From contig NZ_JAAMOW010000002.1 in assembly GCF_011067135.1 (NCBI RefSeq), positions 310,001-374,000 of the forward strand: 64,000 nt of DNA, written 5' to 3'. Made by a program: the position numbers and the translations under genes. The notes beneath the pieces were generated by a model. It was not told the DNA's origin. It worked only from the letters and a program-made list of their open reading frames with translations, and did not search any database. Shown here in pieces: positions 25,661 to 34,472 of the stretch. Position 1 is the stretch's first letter. The number at the start of each line of letters is the position of its first letter. The DNA comes from Solimonas terrae. GTDB lineage: Bacteria > Pseudomonadota > Gammaproteobacteria > Nevskiales > Nevskiaceae.

Positions 25661-27985
25661 TCAAGAAACCCAAGTTGCGATGTCGCTTTGCGCTGCCTCG
25701 ATCGCAGATGGCGAAACGAAGTGATATCGTTCGCCTTGGCCAATTTTTGAGAACACAGCTTTCACAAATTCCTTGCTTGGGGTGCCTGTCAGTTTATAGC
25801 TCTCATATGCAGCGAGAGCACGAGCTGGCCGGTACACCTCGGAGAGTTCAGCCTGCGGTTGTGCTTGCTTCGTGCCCCCAAAAGCAAGATGTGCTGCTTC
25901 GAAATTGCCTAGCATGTATTCCGTTAGGCCCAGATTTGCGCTGAAAATGGCGTCGTCATTTTTTAGTTTTTTGGCTGTGGCGAACCTTTCTCGTGCAAAC
26001 GATACATCTCGTTGTCGCCCCTCTAGTGCACATAGGCCGGCGGTATTCTCTACAAAGCAGTAGCGGACCCCAGCCGTCTGAAAATCAGCATAGTCTTTAA
26101 GCGCTTGGTCATATTTCTTCCTAGTCCGCGCCCCGGCGAGTATGCGAGATGCAACTAGCGGCGAGAATACCTGCACCGATGAATTACTTCGTCCATCGCT
26201 ACTGGCAGCGTACATCGCAAATGCTAGTGCCTTACTGGGATCTAAGTTGCTGTTGTCTCCTGAAATAGCTTTCCGCTCGATCGATGGATCGTATATGCCA
26301 ACACAGAACCGTATTTTTCCTCCTAGCGAAGTTTCGCAGTGCTGTACAACTTTTCTTGCCGCCGTCTCCGTCTCGACAGGAGGATGGCTAGACCATACCG
26401 CAGCAATAGAGGTCTGATCAATTTGACCAATTCTTATTTTTGCGAGAGGCAAAAATAGTTCGGTGATCGATGTATAGAGTTTAGCTAAGGATGAATTGAC
26501 GAAGGCGGAACCGCGATCTTTTAGCACGACATCCGGAGCTTCGATTGCAAATACGCAGGCTGCAGCGCCGTCTCCCAGAATTTCTTGGCATATGGAATCT
26601 ACATAAGCTTGTAGTTCCTCCGGTTTTAAAATGTCCCCTTGGTGTTCCAAGCTCGCACTAGGCGAGTTATTGAGGAGGTGAGCGATTGACCCTAATGGAA
26701 CCGCTTCAAGCGTTGAGCCAACAGCAAATGGCGCAGCTCCGACTTTAGCGATAGTTCTACAGAACGAAAGGTCTCGTTGGGCCTCGATAACCTCAATGTG
26801 CCCGCACGAGAGTCTGGGGTAGCTTCCAAGCTTTCTGCGTGAACGGCCGTCGCTGACGTAGAATGGTTTAGTTCCGACGAAATCTGGATGATATACTTTG
26901 AACTCTTGGCCGACCTGCACGCCGACTAAGGTTCCGATGTCAACGACAACTATGTCAGTCTCGGCATGATGTTCAATTACGGCCCCACAATGCGTTAGGA
27001 TGTCAGAGTAGTGACGCACAGTGTCTCGCCCGCCGGCCTTGGCGCGATAAAGAGCACTATCAGCGTGTTCGAGTAGGCGAGATACTTCGGCGCGGTCTTC
27101 TAAGTCACCAACCGGCATTATCCGAGTGGCCGTGCTCGCGATGCCGACGCTTACTGTCGTTTGTCGTTCGGTAATGGGAGGAAGGGAGATATCACGCGTT
27201 ATTTCCGGAACAGACACCCATTCAGAATCAGTCGGTGTTGGCGTATCTTTAATGACCTTCCTAATTCGATTTCCGATCTCTGAAAGGTCTGCTTTAGGCA
27301 GTTGGCCAGAAATAACCAAAAAGAACTCTTCCCCATGAGGGTGTGCCACAAACGACTCTTGTATGCTAGGGAATAGCTCGCGTAACGTTCCTTCGAATGT
27401 TTTGAGGCGGCGTCCTATGGTTTGTAAAACCAAGTCCCCAAATTGATGGCCATACGAGTCGTTGCACTGTTTAAAATGATCTACATCTAGGGCGAAAATG
27501 TGAACCTCTGACAGCTGAGTTTGGTTTGTTCCCGCAAGGACCATATCTCCCGAATCGGCCGTTCCTGCGGTCAAAAATTTGTTCAGCCTTGATTCGAGTT
27601 CTAATTGATTCGGAAGGCCTGTTTTGCTGTGGTGCGTGGCGTTAAATCTGTAATCACTGATTCGTAAACAGTCCTCAAGTATTATTTGGACTTTATCGTA
27701 TGTAGCTCTTCTTGGCCGTGAGTGAAAGAGTGCCAAGACAATAGCTGATAGCGACGGTACTGCGAAAAATACTTCGGAAGAACGCCGCGCTCGCCAAGGC
27801 TCACCGTGAATTAGTGATTGCTCCAAACGACTACGGAGTGTGGTGTCCAGGACGGGCACATTCGTAGCGGTAAACCACTCATTGTGATACTTTTTATAAA
27901 TCGTTCGCCCTGCCAGCAGGGTATCGAACTCAGGACGTCGATCTATTACTTCTTCAAAAAAGCTTTGAAATCGACCCTCAAGCAT
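25661..27985 (-). CDS. GGDEF-domain protein with a second cyclase-like domain and TPR-like tail, AT-rich
   Basis: Protein of 774 aa. Residues about 118-325 form a GGDEF domain: TGLPNQLE, ALDVDHFKQCND (metal Asp), HGEEF at 217-221 in place of GG[DE]EF, TVSVGIA, and ADSALYRAKAGGRD at 308-321. Its loop is longer than usual. Residues about 345-430 look like a small beta-barrel. Residues about 470-610 resemble a second, degenerate copy of the same fold (ACVFAIEAPD, RFCVGIYD, then SKALAFAMYAASSDGRS), with no GGDEF loop. The tail (about 625-705) looks like TPR helices. No membrane segment. The DNA is visibly AT-richer than both sides, suggesting transfer. The ATG lies 10 bp past the nrdB stop, and its GAGG overlaps that stop. 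It may make c-di-GMP or another dinucleotide, or be a sensor. Confidence 0.75.
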   Translation of the reverse strand: MLEGRFQSFFEEVIDRRPEFDTLLAGRTIYKKYHNEWFTATNVPVLDTTLRSRLEQSLIHGEPWRARRSSEVFFAVPSLSAIVLALFHSRPRRATYDKVQIILEDCLRISDYRFNATHHSKTGLPNQLELESRLNKFLTAGTADSGDMVLAGTNQTQLSEVHIFALDVDHFKQCNDSYGHQFGDLVLQTIGRRLKTFEGTLRELFPSIQESFVAHPHGEEFFLVISGQLPKADLSEIGNRIRKVIKDTPTPTDSEWVSVPEITRDISLPPITERQTTVSVGIASTATRIMPVGDLEDRAEVSRLLEHADSALYRAKAGGRDTVRHYSDILTHCGAVIEHHAETDIVVVDIGTLVGVQVGQEFKVYHPDFVGTKPFYVSDGRSRRKLGSYPRLSCGHIEVIEAQRDLSFCRTIAKVGAAPFAVGSTLEAVPLGSIAHLLNNSPSASLEHQGDILKPEELQAYVDSICQEILGDGAAACVFAIEAPDVVLKDRGSAFVNSSLAKLYTSITELFLPLAKIRIGQIDQTSIAAVWSSHPPVETETAARKVVQHCETSLGGKIRFCVGIYDPSIERKAISGDNSNLDPSKALAFAMYAASSDGRSNSSVQVFSPLVASRILAGARTRKKYDQALKDYADFQTAGVRYCFVENTAGLCALEGRQRDVSFARERFATAKKLKNDDAIFSANLGLTEYMLGNFEAAHLAFGGTKQAQPQAELSEVYRPARALAAYESYKLTGTPSKEFVKAVFSKIGQGERYHFVSPSAIEAAQSDIATWVS

Positions 27986-27995
27986 TGGCTATGCC

Positions 27996-29147
27996 TCAAT
28001 CCCAGCTCAAAGCCCCGCCCGTCTGATACTCCGTCACACGCGTCTCGAAGAAGTTCTTTTCCTTCTTGAGGTCGAGGACTTCGCTCATCCACGGGAACGG
28101 GTTTTCGGCGCGCGGGTAGAGGGCCTTGAGGCCGATCTGTTCGCAGCGGCGGTTGGCGATGAACTTCATGTACTCGTTGAACATGTTGGCGTTCAGGCCG
28201 AGCACGCCGCGCGGCATGGTGTCGTGCGCGTAGCGGATTTCCAGCTCGGTCGCTTCCTTGATCATGTCCAGCGCCTGCTGCTGGAACTCGGCGGTCCACA
28301 GGTGCGGGTTTTCGATCTTGATCTGGTTGATGACATCAATCCCGAAATTCATGTGCATGGCTTCGTCGCGCATGATGTACTGGATCTGCTCGGAGACGCC
28401 GACCATCTTGTTGCGGCGGCCGAAGCTGAGCAGCTGCACGAAGCCGACGTAGAAGAAGATGCCTTCGAAGACGACGTAGAAGGCGATCATGTCGCGCAGC
28501 AGGCGCTGATCGTCTTCGGTGGTGCCGGTGTTGAAGTTCGGATCGCCCAGTGACTGCGTGTACGGCAGGGCCCACGCGGCCTTGTCGTGGATGCTCGGCA
28601 CTTCGCGGTACATGTTGAAGACTTCGGCTTCGTCGAGGCCGAGGCTTTCGATGCAGTACTGGTAGGCGTGCGTGTGGATCGCTTCCTCGAAGGCCTGGCG
28701 CAGGATGTACTGGCGGCATTCCGGATTGGTGATGTGGCGGTAGACCGCCAGCACGAGGTTGTTGGCGACCAGCGAGTCCGCGGTGCTGAAGAAGCCGAGC
28801 GAACGCTTGATGATCATGCGCTCGTCTTCGGTCAGGCCCTGCGGGTCCTGCCACATGGCGATGTCGGCGGACATGCCGATTTCCTGCGGCATCCAGTGGT
28901 TGTTGCAGGCCGACAGGTACTTGTCCCAGGCCCACTTGTACTTGAACGGGACGAGCTGGTTGAGGTCGGCGTGGCAGTTGATGATCTTCTTGTCGTCGAC
29001 GCGGATGCGGCTGGCGCCCATCTCCAGGTCTTCGAGGCCGGTGGCGCCGGCTGCGACCGCTTCGGCGGCGAGATGGTGAGGCCGCGCCTTCGGCGTGATC
29101 GCCGGCGTCTGCGTCGCGGTGCTCGGAGTGTCGTCCCAGTTCAGCAT
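27996..29147 (-). CDS. nrdB: Ribonucleotide reductase class Ia, beta subunit
   Basis: Protein of 383 aa. It houses the di-iron tyrosyl radical used by NrdA to reduce ribonucleoside diphosphates. Ligand helices are visible: [27 protein letters not shown] (Glu, His and the radical Tyr region), [13 protein letters not shown] and [11 protein letters not shown] (Glu and His). The N terminus carries a 30-residue Ala/Pro/Thr-rich extension before the core. The C terminus TGGALSWD is the tail that docks on NrdA. The gene is on the same strand as nrdA but separated by a DUF2214 gene and a repeat cluster. The stop overlaps the ribosome site of the GGDEF gene, so read-through is likely. Confidence 0.95.
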   Translation of the reverse strand: MLNWDDTPSTATQTPAITPKARPHHLAAEAVAAGATGLEDLEMGASRIRVDDKKIINCHADLNQLVPFKYKWAWDKYLSACNNHWMPQEIGMSADIAMWQDPQGLTEDERMIIKRSLGFFSTADSLVANNLVLAVYRHITNPECRQYILRQAFEEAIHTHAYQYCIESLGLDEAEVFNMYREVPSIHDKAAWALPYTQSLGDPNFNTGTTEDDQRLLRDMIAFYVVFEGIFFYVGFVQLLSFGRRNKMVGVSEQIQYIMRDEAMHMNFGIDVINQIKIENPHLWTAEFQQQALDMIKEATELEIRYAHDTMPRGVLGLNANMFNEYMKFIANRRCEQIGLKALYPRAENPFPWMSEVLDLKKEKNFFETRVTEYQTGGALSWD

Positions 29148-29212
29148 GATGTCGTCCCTCTTCTATGTCGGTCGCCGTTTCGCGGCGGCTCTGTATTCGT
29201 GAATGTGTGAGG

Positions 29213-29662
29213 TCAGTGCACGCCGTAGCCGTGCGCGACCATCGTGATGAGCAGCGTGATGATGACGATCAGCGTGAGCTGCACGTGCATCAGGATGCGG
29301 GTCTTGCGGGCTTCGCCTTCGGCCGGCAGCGCGCCGGCGTCGACGGCCTTGCGCCAGCGGATGAAGCGCAGCGTCGGTACCACCGAGATCAGCGCGGCGA
29401 GAATGAACAGGCCGATGACGCCGTGGAACGCGCCGTTGTGGAAGTAGTAGTCCGGGCCTTTGCCGCCGTGCCAGACGCGCAGCATGCCGGTGACGAAGAC
29501 CACCAGCGCGGCGATGCCGTAGATGCGGTCGACGCGGGCGATGCTGCGCACGGCATCGGGAACCCCGCTCAGCTTCAGCAGATACATCTGCGCCATCAGC
29601 GCGCCGACCATCAGCAGGACGGCGACGTAATGAACCCAGGGCAGGATGACGGTGCTGAGCAT
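29213..29662 (-). CDS. DUF2214-like membrane protein between nrdA and nrdB
   Basis: Protein of 149 aa from the ATG at 29662. It has four hydrophobic segments: near the N terminus (WVHYVAVLLMVGALMAQMYL), at about 48-66 (IYGIAALVVFVTGMLRVW), about 78-98 (VIGLFILAALISVVPTLRF) and at the C terminus (LTLIVIITLLITMVAHGYG). The FHNGAFHGVIGLF stretch and overall layout match DUF2214-type proteins of unknown function. It is 65 bp upstream of nrdB in the same direction and may be co-transcribed. No known link to nucleotide reduction. Confidence 0.7.
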   Translation of the reverse strand: MLSTVILPWVHYVAVLLMVGALMAQMYLLKLSGVPDAVRSIARVDRIYGIAALVVFVTGMLRVWHGGKGPDYYFHNGAFHGVIGLFILAALISVVPTLRFIRWRKAVDAGALPAEGEARKTRILMHVQLTLIVIITLLITMVAHGYGVH

Positions 29663-29703
29663 GAGGGGATTCCCTATTGCGAGTGCAGACCAGCCGGCGT
29701 GAT

Positions 29704-29897
29704 CCCTCGATACACCGCGCTGCACGCGGCACTCGGGACGAACGGGTCAAAGCGACGAGCCGGCTGCCCGTTCATTCCGTTCATGGCGAGTGCCGCATCT
29801 CTCAAACCGTTCGCCCCGAGTGCCGCGCAACGCGCGGTGTATCGAGGGGCATGCGCGTGGCTCGATACACCGCTGTCGCGGCACTCGCCACGAACGG
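29704..29897. repeat. Cluster of four related palindromic intergenic repeats
   Basis: A 37-45-bp element occurs at 29704-29745 (forward), 29777-29796 (inverted, half), 29807-29849 (inverted) and 29861-29897 (forward). The core reads CTCGATACACCGC, then GCGGCACTCG, then CGAACGG. The opposing copies can fold into large hairpins in the nrdA-DUF2214 gap. Similar CGATACxCCGCTGCGCGG...GAACGG elements are common between genes in proteobacteria. They may attenuate or stabilise the nrd transcript. Confidence 0.75.
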
Positions 29898-29958
29898 CAT
29901 GAGGGACACGGCTTTCGCCATGAACGACGGTCGACAGGGCAGCCGGCTGGCGCATGGC

Positions 29959-32922
29959 TTACTGGCAGGCCTCGCAGTCCGGATCGAGGATCGAGCAGAC
30001 CTTGGCGCTGCCGCTGCCGGCTTCCAGCGTCGGCAGGATGATCGGCTCGGCGGCCACCGGGACCGCGGGCTTGGCGGCGGCCTTCGCCGACGCGCCGCCC
30101 GCCTTGCCGGCGCCTGCGTTGCCGACGGCGTTCAGGCGGTTGTCCTGGATCGTCGTCTTCTCGGCGTGGGTGGCGCCCATGGTGCGCAGGTAGTACGTGG
30201 TCTTCAGGCCGGACAGCCAGGCGTGCTTGTACAGTTCATCAAGCTTCTTGCCCGACGGCTGCGCCATGTACAGGTTCAGCGACTGTGCCTGGTCGATCCA
30301 CTTCTGGCGGCGCGAGCCGGCGTCGACCAGACGCTTGGCATCGATTTCGAAGGCGCACTTGTAGATGTCCTTCAGCTCGGCCGGGATGCGGTCGATCTGC
30401 TGCACGCTGCCGTCGAAGTATTTGAGGTCATGCGCCATCACCTCGTCCCAGAGACCGAGGGCCTTGAGGTCGTTGACGAGGTATTCGTTGACGACGGTGA
30501 ACTCGCCGGACAGGTTCGATTTGACGTAGAGGTTCTGGTACGTCGGCTCGATCGACTGCGACACGCCGGTGATGTTGGCGATGGTCGCGGTCGGCGCGAT
30601 CGCCATGGTGTTGCTGTTGCGGATGCCGGTGGTCTGGATCTGCGTGCGCAGCGCGGCCCAGTCGAAGCGACCGGACTGCGAGGCGTCCTGCTGCAGATAC
30701 TGGCCGCGATTGTCGGCGAGCAGCTTGATCGAGTCGATCGGCAGGATGCCCTGATCCCAGAGCGAGCCCTTGAAGCTGGAATACGCGCCGCGCTCGATGG
30801 CGAGCTGGGCCGAGGCCTTGATCGTGTAGTAGCTGATCGCTTCCATCGACTCGTCGGCGAACTGGATCGCGGCTTCGGACTCGTACGGCAGGCGCTTCTT
30901 GTAGAGCGCGTCGTTGAAGCCCATCACGCCGAGGCCCACCGGGCGGTGGCGCATGTTGGAGTCACGCGCGGTCTTCACCGAGTAGTAGTTGTACTCGATG
31001 ACATTGTCGAGCATGCGCATCGCGGTGTTGACGGTCTTCTCGAGCTTGGCGAGATCGAGCTGGCCGTTGGCACCGATGTGGCGCGGCAGGTTGACCGAGC
31101 CGAGGTTGCAGACCGCGATTTCCTTGTCGGCCTTGGTGTTCAGCGTGATCTCGGTGCACAGGTTCGACGAGTGCACGACGCCGACATGCTGCTGCGGCGA
31201 ACGCAGGTTGCACGGGTCCTTGAACGTGACCCACGGATGGCCGGTTTCGAACAGCATCGACAGCATCTTGCGCCACAGGTTGGTGGCCGGCATGCGCTTG
31301 AAGTTCTTGATGCGGCCTTCGTCGGCGAGGCGCTCGTACTCCGTGTACTTCACCTCGAACGCGCGGCCGATCAGGTCGTGCAGGTCCGGCGTTTCTTCCG
31401 GGCTGAACAGCGTCCACTGACCGTCTTCCATGACGCGCTTCATGAACAGGTCCGGCACCCAGTTGGCCGTGTTCATGTCGTGCGTGCGGCGGCGGTCGTC
31501 ACCGGTGTTCTTGCGCAGTTCGAGGAATTCCTCGATGTCGCGGTGCCAGGTTTCCAGATAGCCGCAGACTGCGCCCTTGCGCTTGCCGCCCTGGTTGACG
31601 GCCACGGCCGTGTCGTTGGCGACTTTCATGAACGGCACGACGCCGTTGGACTTGCCGTTGGTGCCCTTGATGTAGCCGCCCATGCCGCGCACCGGCGTCC
31701 AGTCGTTGCCGAGGCCGCCGGCAAACTTCGACAGCATGGCGTTGTCGTGGATCGCGCCGAAGATGCCGTGCAGATCATCCGGCACCTGCGTCAGGTAGCA
31801 GCTCGACAGCTGCGGACGCAGCGTGCCGGAGTTGAACAGCGTCGGCGTGCTGCTCATGAAGTCGAACGACGACAGCAGCGTGTAGAACTCGATGGCGCGG
31901 GCTTCGCGGTCGATCTCGTTCATCGCCAGTCCCATCGCCACGCGCATGAAGAACGCCTGCGGCAGTTCGAAGCGCGTCTTGTTGCTGTGGATGAAGTAGC
32001 GGTCGTACAGCGTCTGCAGGCCGAGGTAGTCGAACATGCCGTCGCGATCGGCGAGCAGGGCGCGGCCGAGCGCGTCGAGGTCGTAGAGCGCGAGCTTGGG
32101 GTCCAGCAGTTCGAGTTCGACGGCCTTGTGGATGTAGGCGCGGAAGTAGTCCGGGTAGACCGCCTTCATTTCCTCGAAGGTCGGCCGGGTTTCAGGCAGG
32201 CCGAGGAACTTCAGGGCCTCGTGGCGCATCGCGTCGCAGAGCAGGCGCGCCGAAACGTAGGTGTAGTTCGGCTCCTTCTCGATGCGCGCGCGCGCGGCCA
32301 GCGTCAGCGCCTGGCTGAGTTCGGTTTCCGGAATGCCGTCATACAGATCGCGCAGCGCGGCAGCGACCACTTCCTCGATGTCGGTGCCGCTGAGTCCGGC
32401 GCAGGCTTCCGTCACCAGACGGCGCATGCGCGCTTCGTCCAGGGCGACGACGCTGCCGTCGTCGAGCTTGACGTTGATGCCCGGGCGCACGACCGCCGGC
32501 GCCTTCGCCGCTTCGGCGGCACGCTTGCGCGCCTGTTCGTCGCGGTACAGCACGTAGGTGCGGGCGACCTTGTGCTCGCCGGCGCGCATCAGCGCCAGTT
32601 CGACCTGATCCTGGATGTCTTCGATGTGCAGGGTGCCGCCGCCGACCATGTGGCGCGTCAGCGCCGATTCGACCTGCGCGGTGATCGCCTCGACCTTGGA
32701 ACGCACGGCCGCCGACGCCGCTGCCGCGCCGCCCTCGACGGCGAGGAACGCCTTGGTGACGGCGACCGCGATCTTCTGCGCGTCGAAGCTGGTCAGCTTG
32801 CCGTTGCGGCGTATGACCTTGATGCCGCCGGGAGCGGTCGCCGCGACTTCTGCGGTGCTGACCTGGGTTTCCGGCGGGGTGCGGCGCGATTCCGCCGACG
32901 ACGTGGTGTTTTGAGTAAGCAT
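29959..32922 (-). CDS. nrdA: Ribonucleotide reductase class Ia, alpha subunit
   Basis: Protein of 987 aa, longer than the 761-aa E. coli enzyme because of its N terminus. A first ATP-cone (residues about 30-125, IKVIRRNGKLTSFDAQKIAVAV) is followed by a second ATP-cone-like stretch (about 140-235, INVKLDDGSVVALDEARMRRLV). Two cones usually mean dATP-dependent activity control. The catalytic barrel shows SNLCTEITLN, the PTPTLFNSGT-type loop and GLGVMGFNDALY. The C terminus ends CSILDPDCEACQ, with the Cys pair that passes electrons from thioredoxin or glutaredoxin. The start has AGGGGA about eight bases upstream. A sigma-70-like promoter and a possible NrdR box precede it. Confidence 0.95.
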   Translation of the reverse strand: MLTQNTTSSAESRRTPPETQVSTAEVAATAPGGIKVIRRNGKLTSFDAQKIAVAVTKAFLAVEGGAAAASAAVRSKVEAITAQVESALTRHMVGGGTLHIEDIQDQVELALMRAGEHKVARTYVLYRDEQARKRAAEAAKAPAVVRPGINVKLDDGSVVALDEARMRRLVTEACAGLSGTDIEEVVAAALRDLYDGIPETELSQALTLAARARIEKEPNYTYVSARLLCDAMRHEALKFLGLPETRPTFEEMKAVYPDYFRAYIHKAVELELLDPKLALYDLDALGRALLADRDGMFDYLGLQTLYDRYFIHSNKTRFELPQAFFMRVAMGLAMNEIDREARAIEFYTLLSSFDFMSSTPTLFNSGTLRPQLSSCYLTQVPDDLHGIFGAIHDNAMLSKFAGGLGNDWTPVRGMGGYIKGTNGKSNGVVPFMKVANDTAVAVNQGGKRKGAVCGYLETWHRDIEEFLELRKNTGDDRRRTHDMNTANWVPDLFMKRVMEDGQWTLFSPEETPDLHDLIGRAFEVKYTEYERLADEGRIKNFKRMPATNLWRKMLSMLFETGHPWVTFKDPCNLRSPQQHVGVVHSSNLCTEITLNTKADKEIAVCNLGSVNLPRHIGANGQLDLAKLEKTVNTAMRMLDNVIEYNYYSVKTARDSNMRHRPVGLGVMGFNDALYKKRLPYESEAAIQFADESMEAISYYTIKASAQLAIERGAYSSFKGSLWDQGILPIDSIKLLADNRGQYLQQDASQSGRFDWAALRTQIQTTGIRNSNTMAIAPTATIANITGVSQSIEPTYQNLYVKSNLSGEFTVVNEYLVNDLKALGLWDEVMAHDLKYFDGSVQQIDRIPAELKDIYKCAFEIDAKRLVDAGSRRQKWIDQAQSLNLYMAQPSGKKLDELYKHAWLSGLKTTYYLRTMGATHAEKTTIQDNRLNAVGNAGAGKAGGASAKAAAKPAVPVAAEPIILPTLEAGSGSAKVCSILDPDCEACQ

Positions 32923-33016
32923 TTTTGACGTCCCCTGGACTGCTGATTTCGATATCTGGCGTCACGCGTCCCGGCCGCTTTATTTCCATGGCGGGGTGAC
33001 GGGTGGCAGTCTCCCA

Positions 33017-33045
33017 AGACTAGGCTTCGTTCCGTTGAGCGTCAA
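33017..33045 (-). promoter_or_regulatory. Predicted sigma-70 promoter of nrdA
   Basis: On the minus strand TTGACG (33040-33045) and TAGTCT (33017-33022) are separated by 17 bp, about 95 bp before the nrdA start. No better pair is visible in this gap. Confidence 0.45.
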
Positions 33046-33054
33046 CCGATTTTT

Positions 33055-33068
33055 CCAACATATTGTGG
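33055..33068 (-). promoter_or_regulatory. Possible NrdR box
   Basis: CCACAATATGTTGG on the minus strand resembles the NrdR box (ACAC-ATAT-rich 16-mer with dyad symmetry) and lies ten bases upstream of the proposed -35 of nrdA. NrdR boxes normally come in pairs about three turns apart; I do not see a convincing partner, so this is tentative. Confidence 0.3.
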
Positions 33069-33365
33069 TTATATTTCCATGCGACCCCAAGGGCTTGTGT
33101 TGAAGCGGTGCAAGGTGCGTGCACAAGCTGTGGGCAAATGTGGGACAAATACCCGAATGCCGCGACGAAACAGATACTTAGCTTCCGTCACCATTCGAGC
33201 ACCGTGCGCGATCCTGATGCAGCCACGATCCGCGCCCCGAAATGCCGGTTCCACACGCGTTCCACCGGCAGGGGAGATTGTGCATAATTCAATGATAAAG
33301 TTTCCGTATCGCTTTATAGATCACGGAAACGGGGCCATTTGACCGACTACGCGGCAACGCCGCGC

Positions 33366-33404
33366 CTCCTCACCCAACCCTCTCCTCCACGGGAGGAGAG
33401 GGCT
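33366..33404. repeat. Intergenic hairpin repeat, CCTCTCCTCC type
   Basis: CTCACCCAACCCTCTCCTCC with its inverse GGAGGAGAGGG three bases later. Relatives occur at 34138-34170 and 34918-34956. The same family of short hairpins is widespread between genes in proteobacteria. Confidence 0.6.
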
Positions 33405-33470
33405 CGGGCACGGTGTCACGGCTGCCTGCCGGGTTCTGCTTGACGGAAGGAGGATTGCGACGAACCTGCC

Positions 33471-33582
33471 GGCATCCGGCATCCGGCATCCGGCATCCGG
33501 CATCCGGCATCCGGCATCCGGCATCCGGCATCCGGCATCCGGCATCCGGCATCCGGCATCCGGCATCCGGCATCCGGCATCC
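33471..33582. repeat. Microsatellite: 16 perfect copies of a 7-bp unit
   Basis: Sixteen uninterrupted copies of GGCATCC, followed by two decayed copies (GGCATTC, GACATTC) up to about 33597. Because 7 is not a multiple of 3 the tract is open in every frame, so long apparent reading frames across it are not evidence of genes. Expected to vary in copy number by slippage. Confidence 0.95.
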
Positions 33583-33601
33583 GGCATTCGACATTCGGTG
33601 T

Positions 33602-34085
33602 ACCACACCCGAATCCCGCGTCCGGAATGTGGCGTGCGGCATCCAGCGTCCAGTGTTCCGGACCCCGAATCCCGCGTGTGGCATCCAGCGTCCGGTATCC
33701 CTCATCTCACGGCTGGAATGTGGCATCCAGCGCCCGGTGTTCCGGACCCCGAAACCCGCGTGTGGCATCCAGCGTCCGGTATCCCTCATCTCGCGGCTGG
33801 AATGTGGCATCCAGTGCCCAGTGTTCCGGACCCCGAATCCCGCGTCCGGCATCCAGCGTCCCGTATCCCTCATCTCGCGGCTGGAATGTGGCATCCAGCG
33901 CCAGTGTTCCGGACCCCGAAACCCGCGTCCGGCATCCAGCGTCCCGTATCCCGCATCTCATGGCCGGAACGTGGCGTGTGGCATCCAGCATCCAGTGTTC
34001 CGCACCCGAATCCCGCGTCCGGAATGTGGCGTGCGGCAAGCGGCATTCCGCATCCCGCGTCCGGAACGTGGCCTCCGCGATCCAC
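33602..34085. repeat. 84-bp minisatellite array continuing from the 7-bp tract
   Basis: Units start at 33660, 33744, 33828 and 33911 (84, 84, 83 and 91 bp), each beginning GGACCCCGAA and ending CCAGTGTTCC or close. Partial units lie on both flanks (33602-33659 and 34002-34085). Words inside the unit (GGCATCCAGCGTCC, GGTATCCCTCATCTC) look like diverged relatives of the neighbouring GGCATCC repeat, suggesting the array grew from it. No gene is visible in this stretch. Confidence 0.9.
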
Positions 34086-34137
34086 CGTCCTGGCTCTTCC
34101 GCTTCCGAAGGAACAGGGGCTCCGAGTACTGCGCCTT

Positions 34138-34170
34138 CTCACCAATCCGCTCCTCCGTCGGAGGAGCGGG
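34138..34170. repeat. Intergenic hairpin repeat, CCGCTCCTCC type
   Basis: CCGCTCCTCC-GTC-GGAGGAGCGG, a 10-bp stem, similar to the hairpins at 33366 and 34918. The 300 bp after it (34171-34470) hold no gene I can support; a related hairpin built on CCTCTGCCCTTCAGGGCGGAGG lies at 34428-34460. Confidence 0.55.
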
Positions 34171-34472
34171 TTCGACACGGAAGGAGAGCGCTCAGGATGG
34201 GGCCACGGTCGCGTGCCGGGTGCCGCTCGGTGGAAGGAAGCGTGCGAGGCCAGCGTGCGCAACTAGTGTCCGAGCTGCGCGTCTTTCAGCGGGCGGTGGA
34301 CGTGGACTCCCGAGGCTTCGACTTCGTCATCTCGAAAATGACGATCGTCCGATACCGTCGAAGTTCGATGTGGGCGCTGCTCTGCTGGAAGCGTTGCGAA
34401 CATCTCGCTTGGTCTTGCGCCCTGCTCCCCTCTGCCCTTCAGGGCGGAGGGGTTGGGGGAGGTGGGTGCGGA

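Noticed and set aside
29704-29897. Insertion sequence remnant
   Set aside because: Short palindromic units in mixed orientation without transposase sequence fit intergenic REP-like elements better.
29677-32928. Open frame of 1083 codons opposite nrdA
   Set aside because: It is the antisense of a well-conserved gene; long opposite frames are common in G+C-rich DNA. The product is His/Arg/Val-rich without any domain.
33370-33894. Frame encoding a repeated MPDAGCR heptapeptide
   Set aside because: It follows mechanically from the 7-bp repeat, which is open in all frames, and has no ribosome site or conserved flank.
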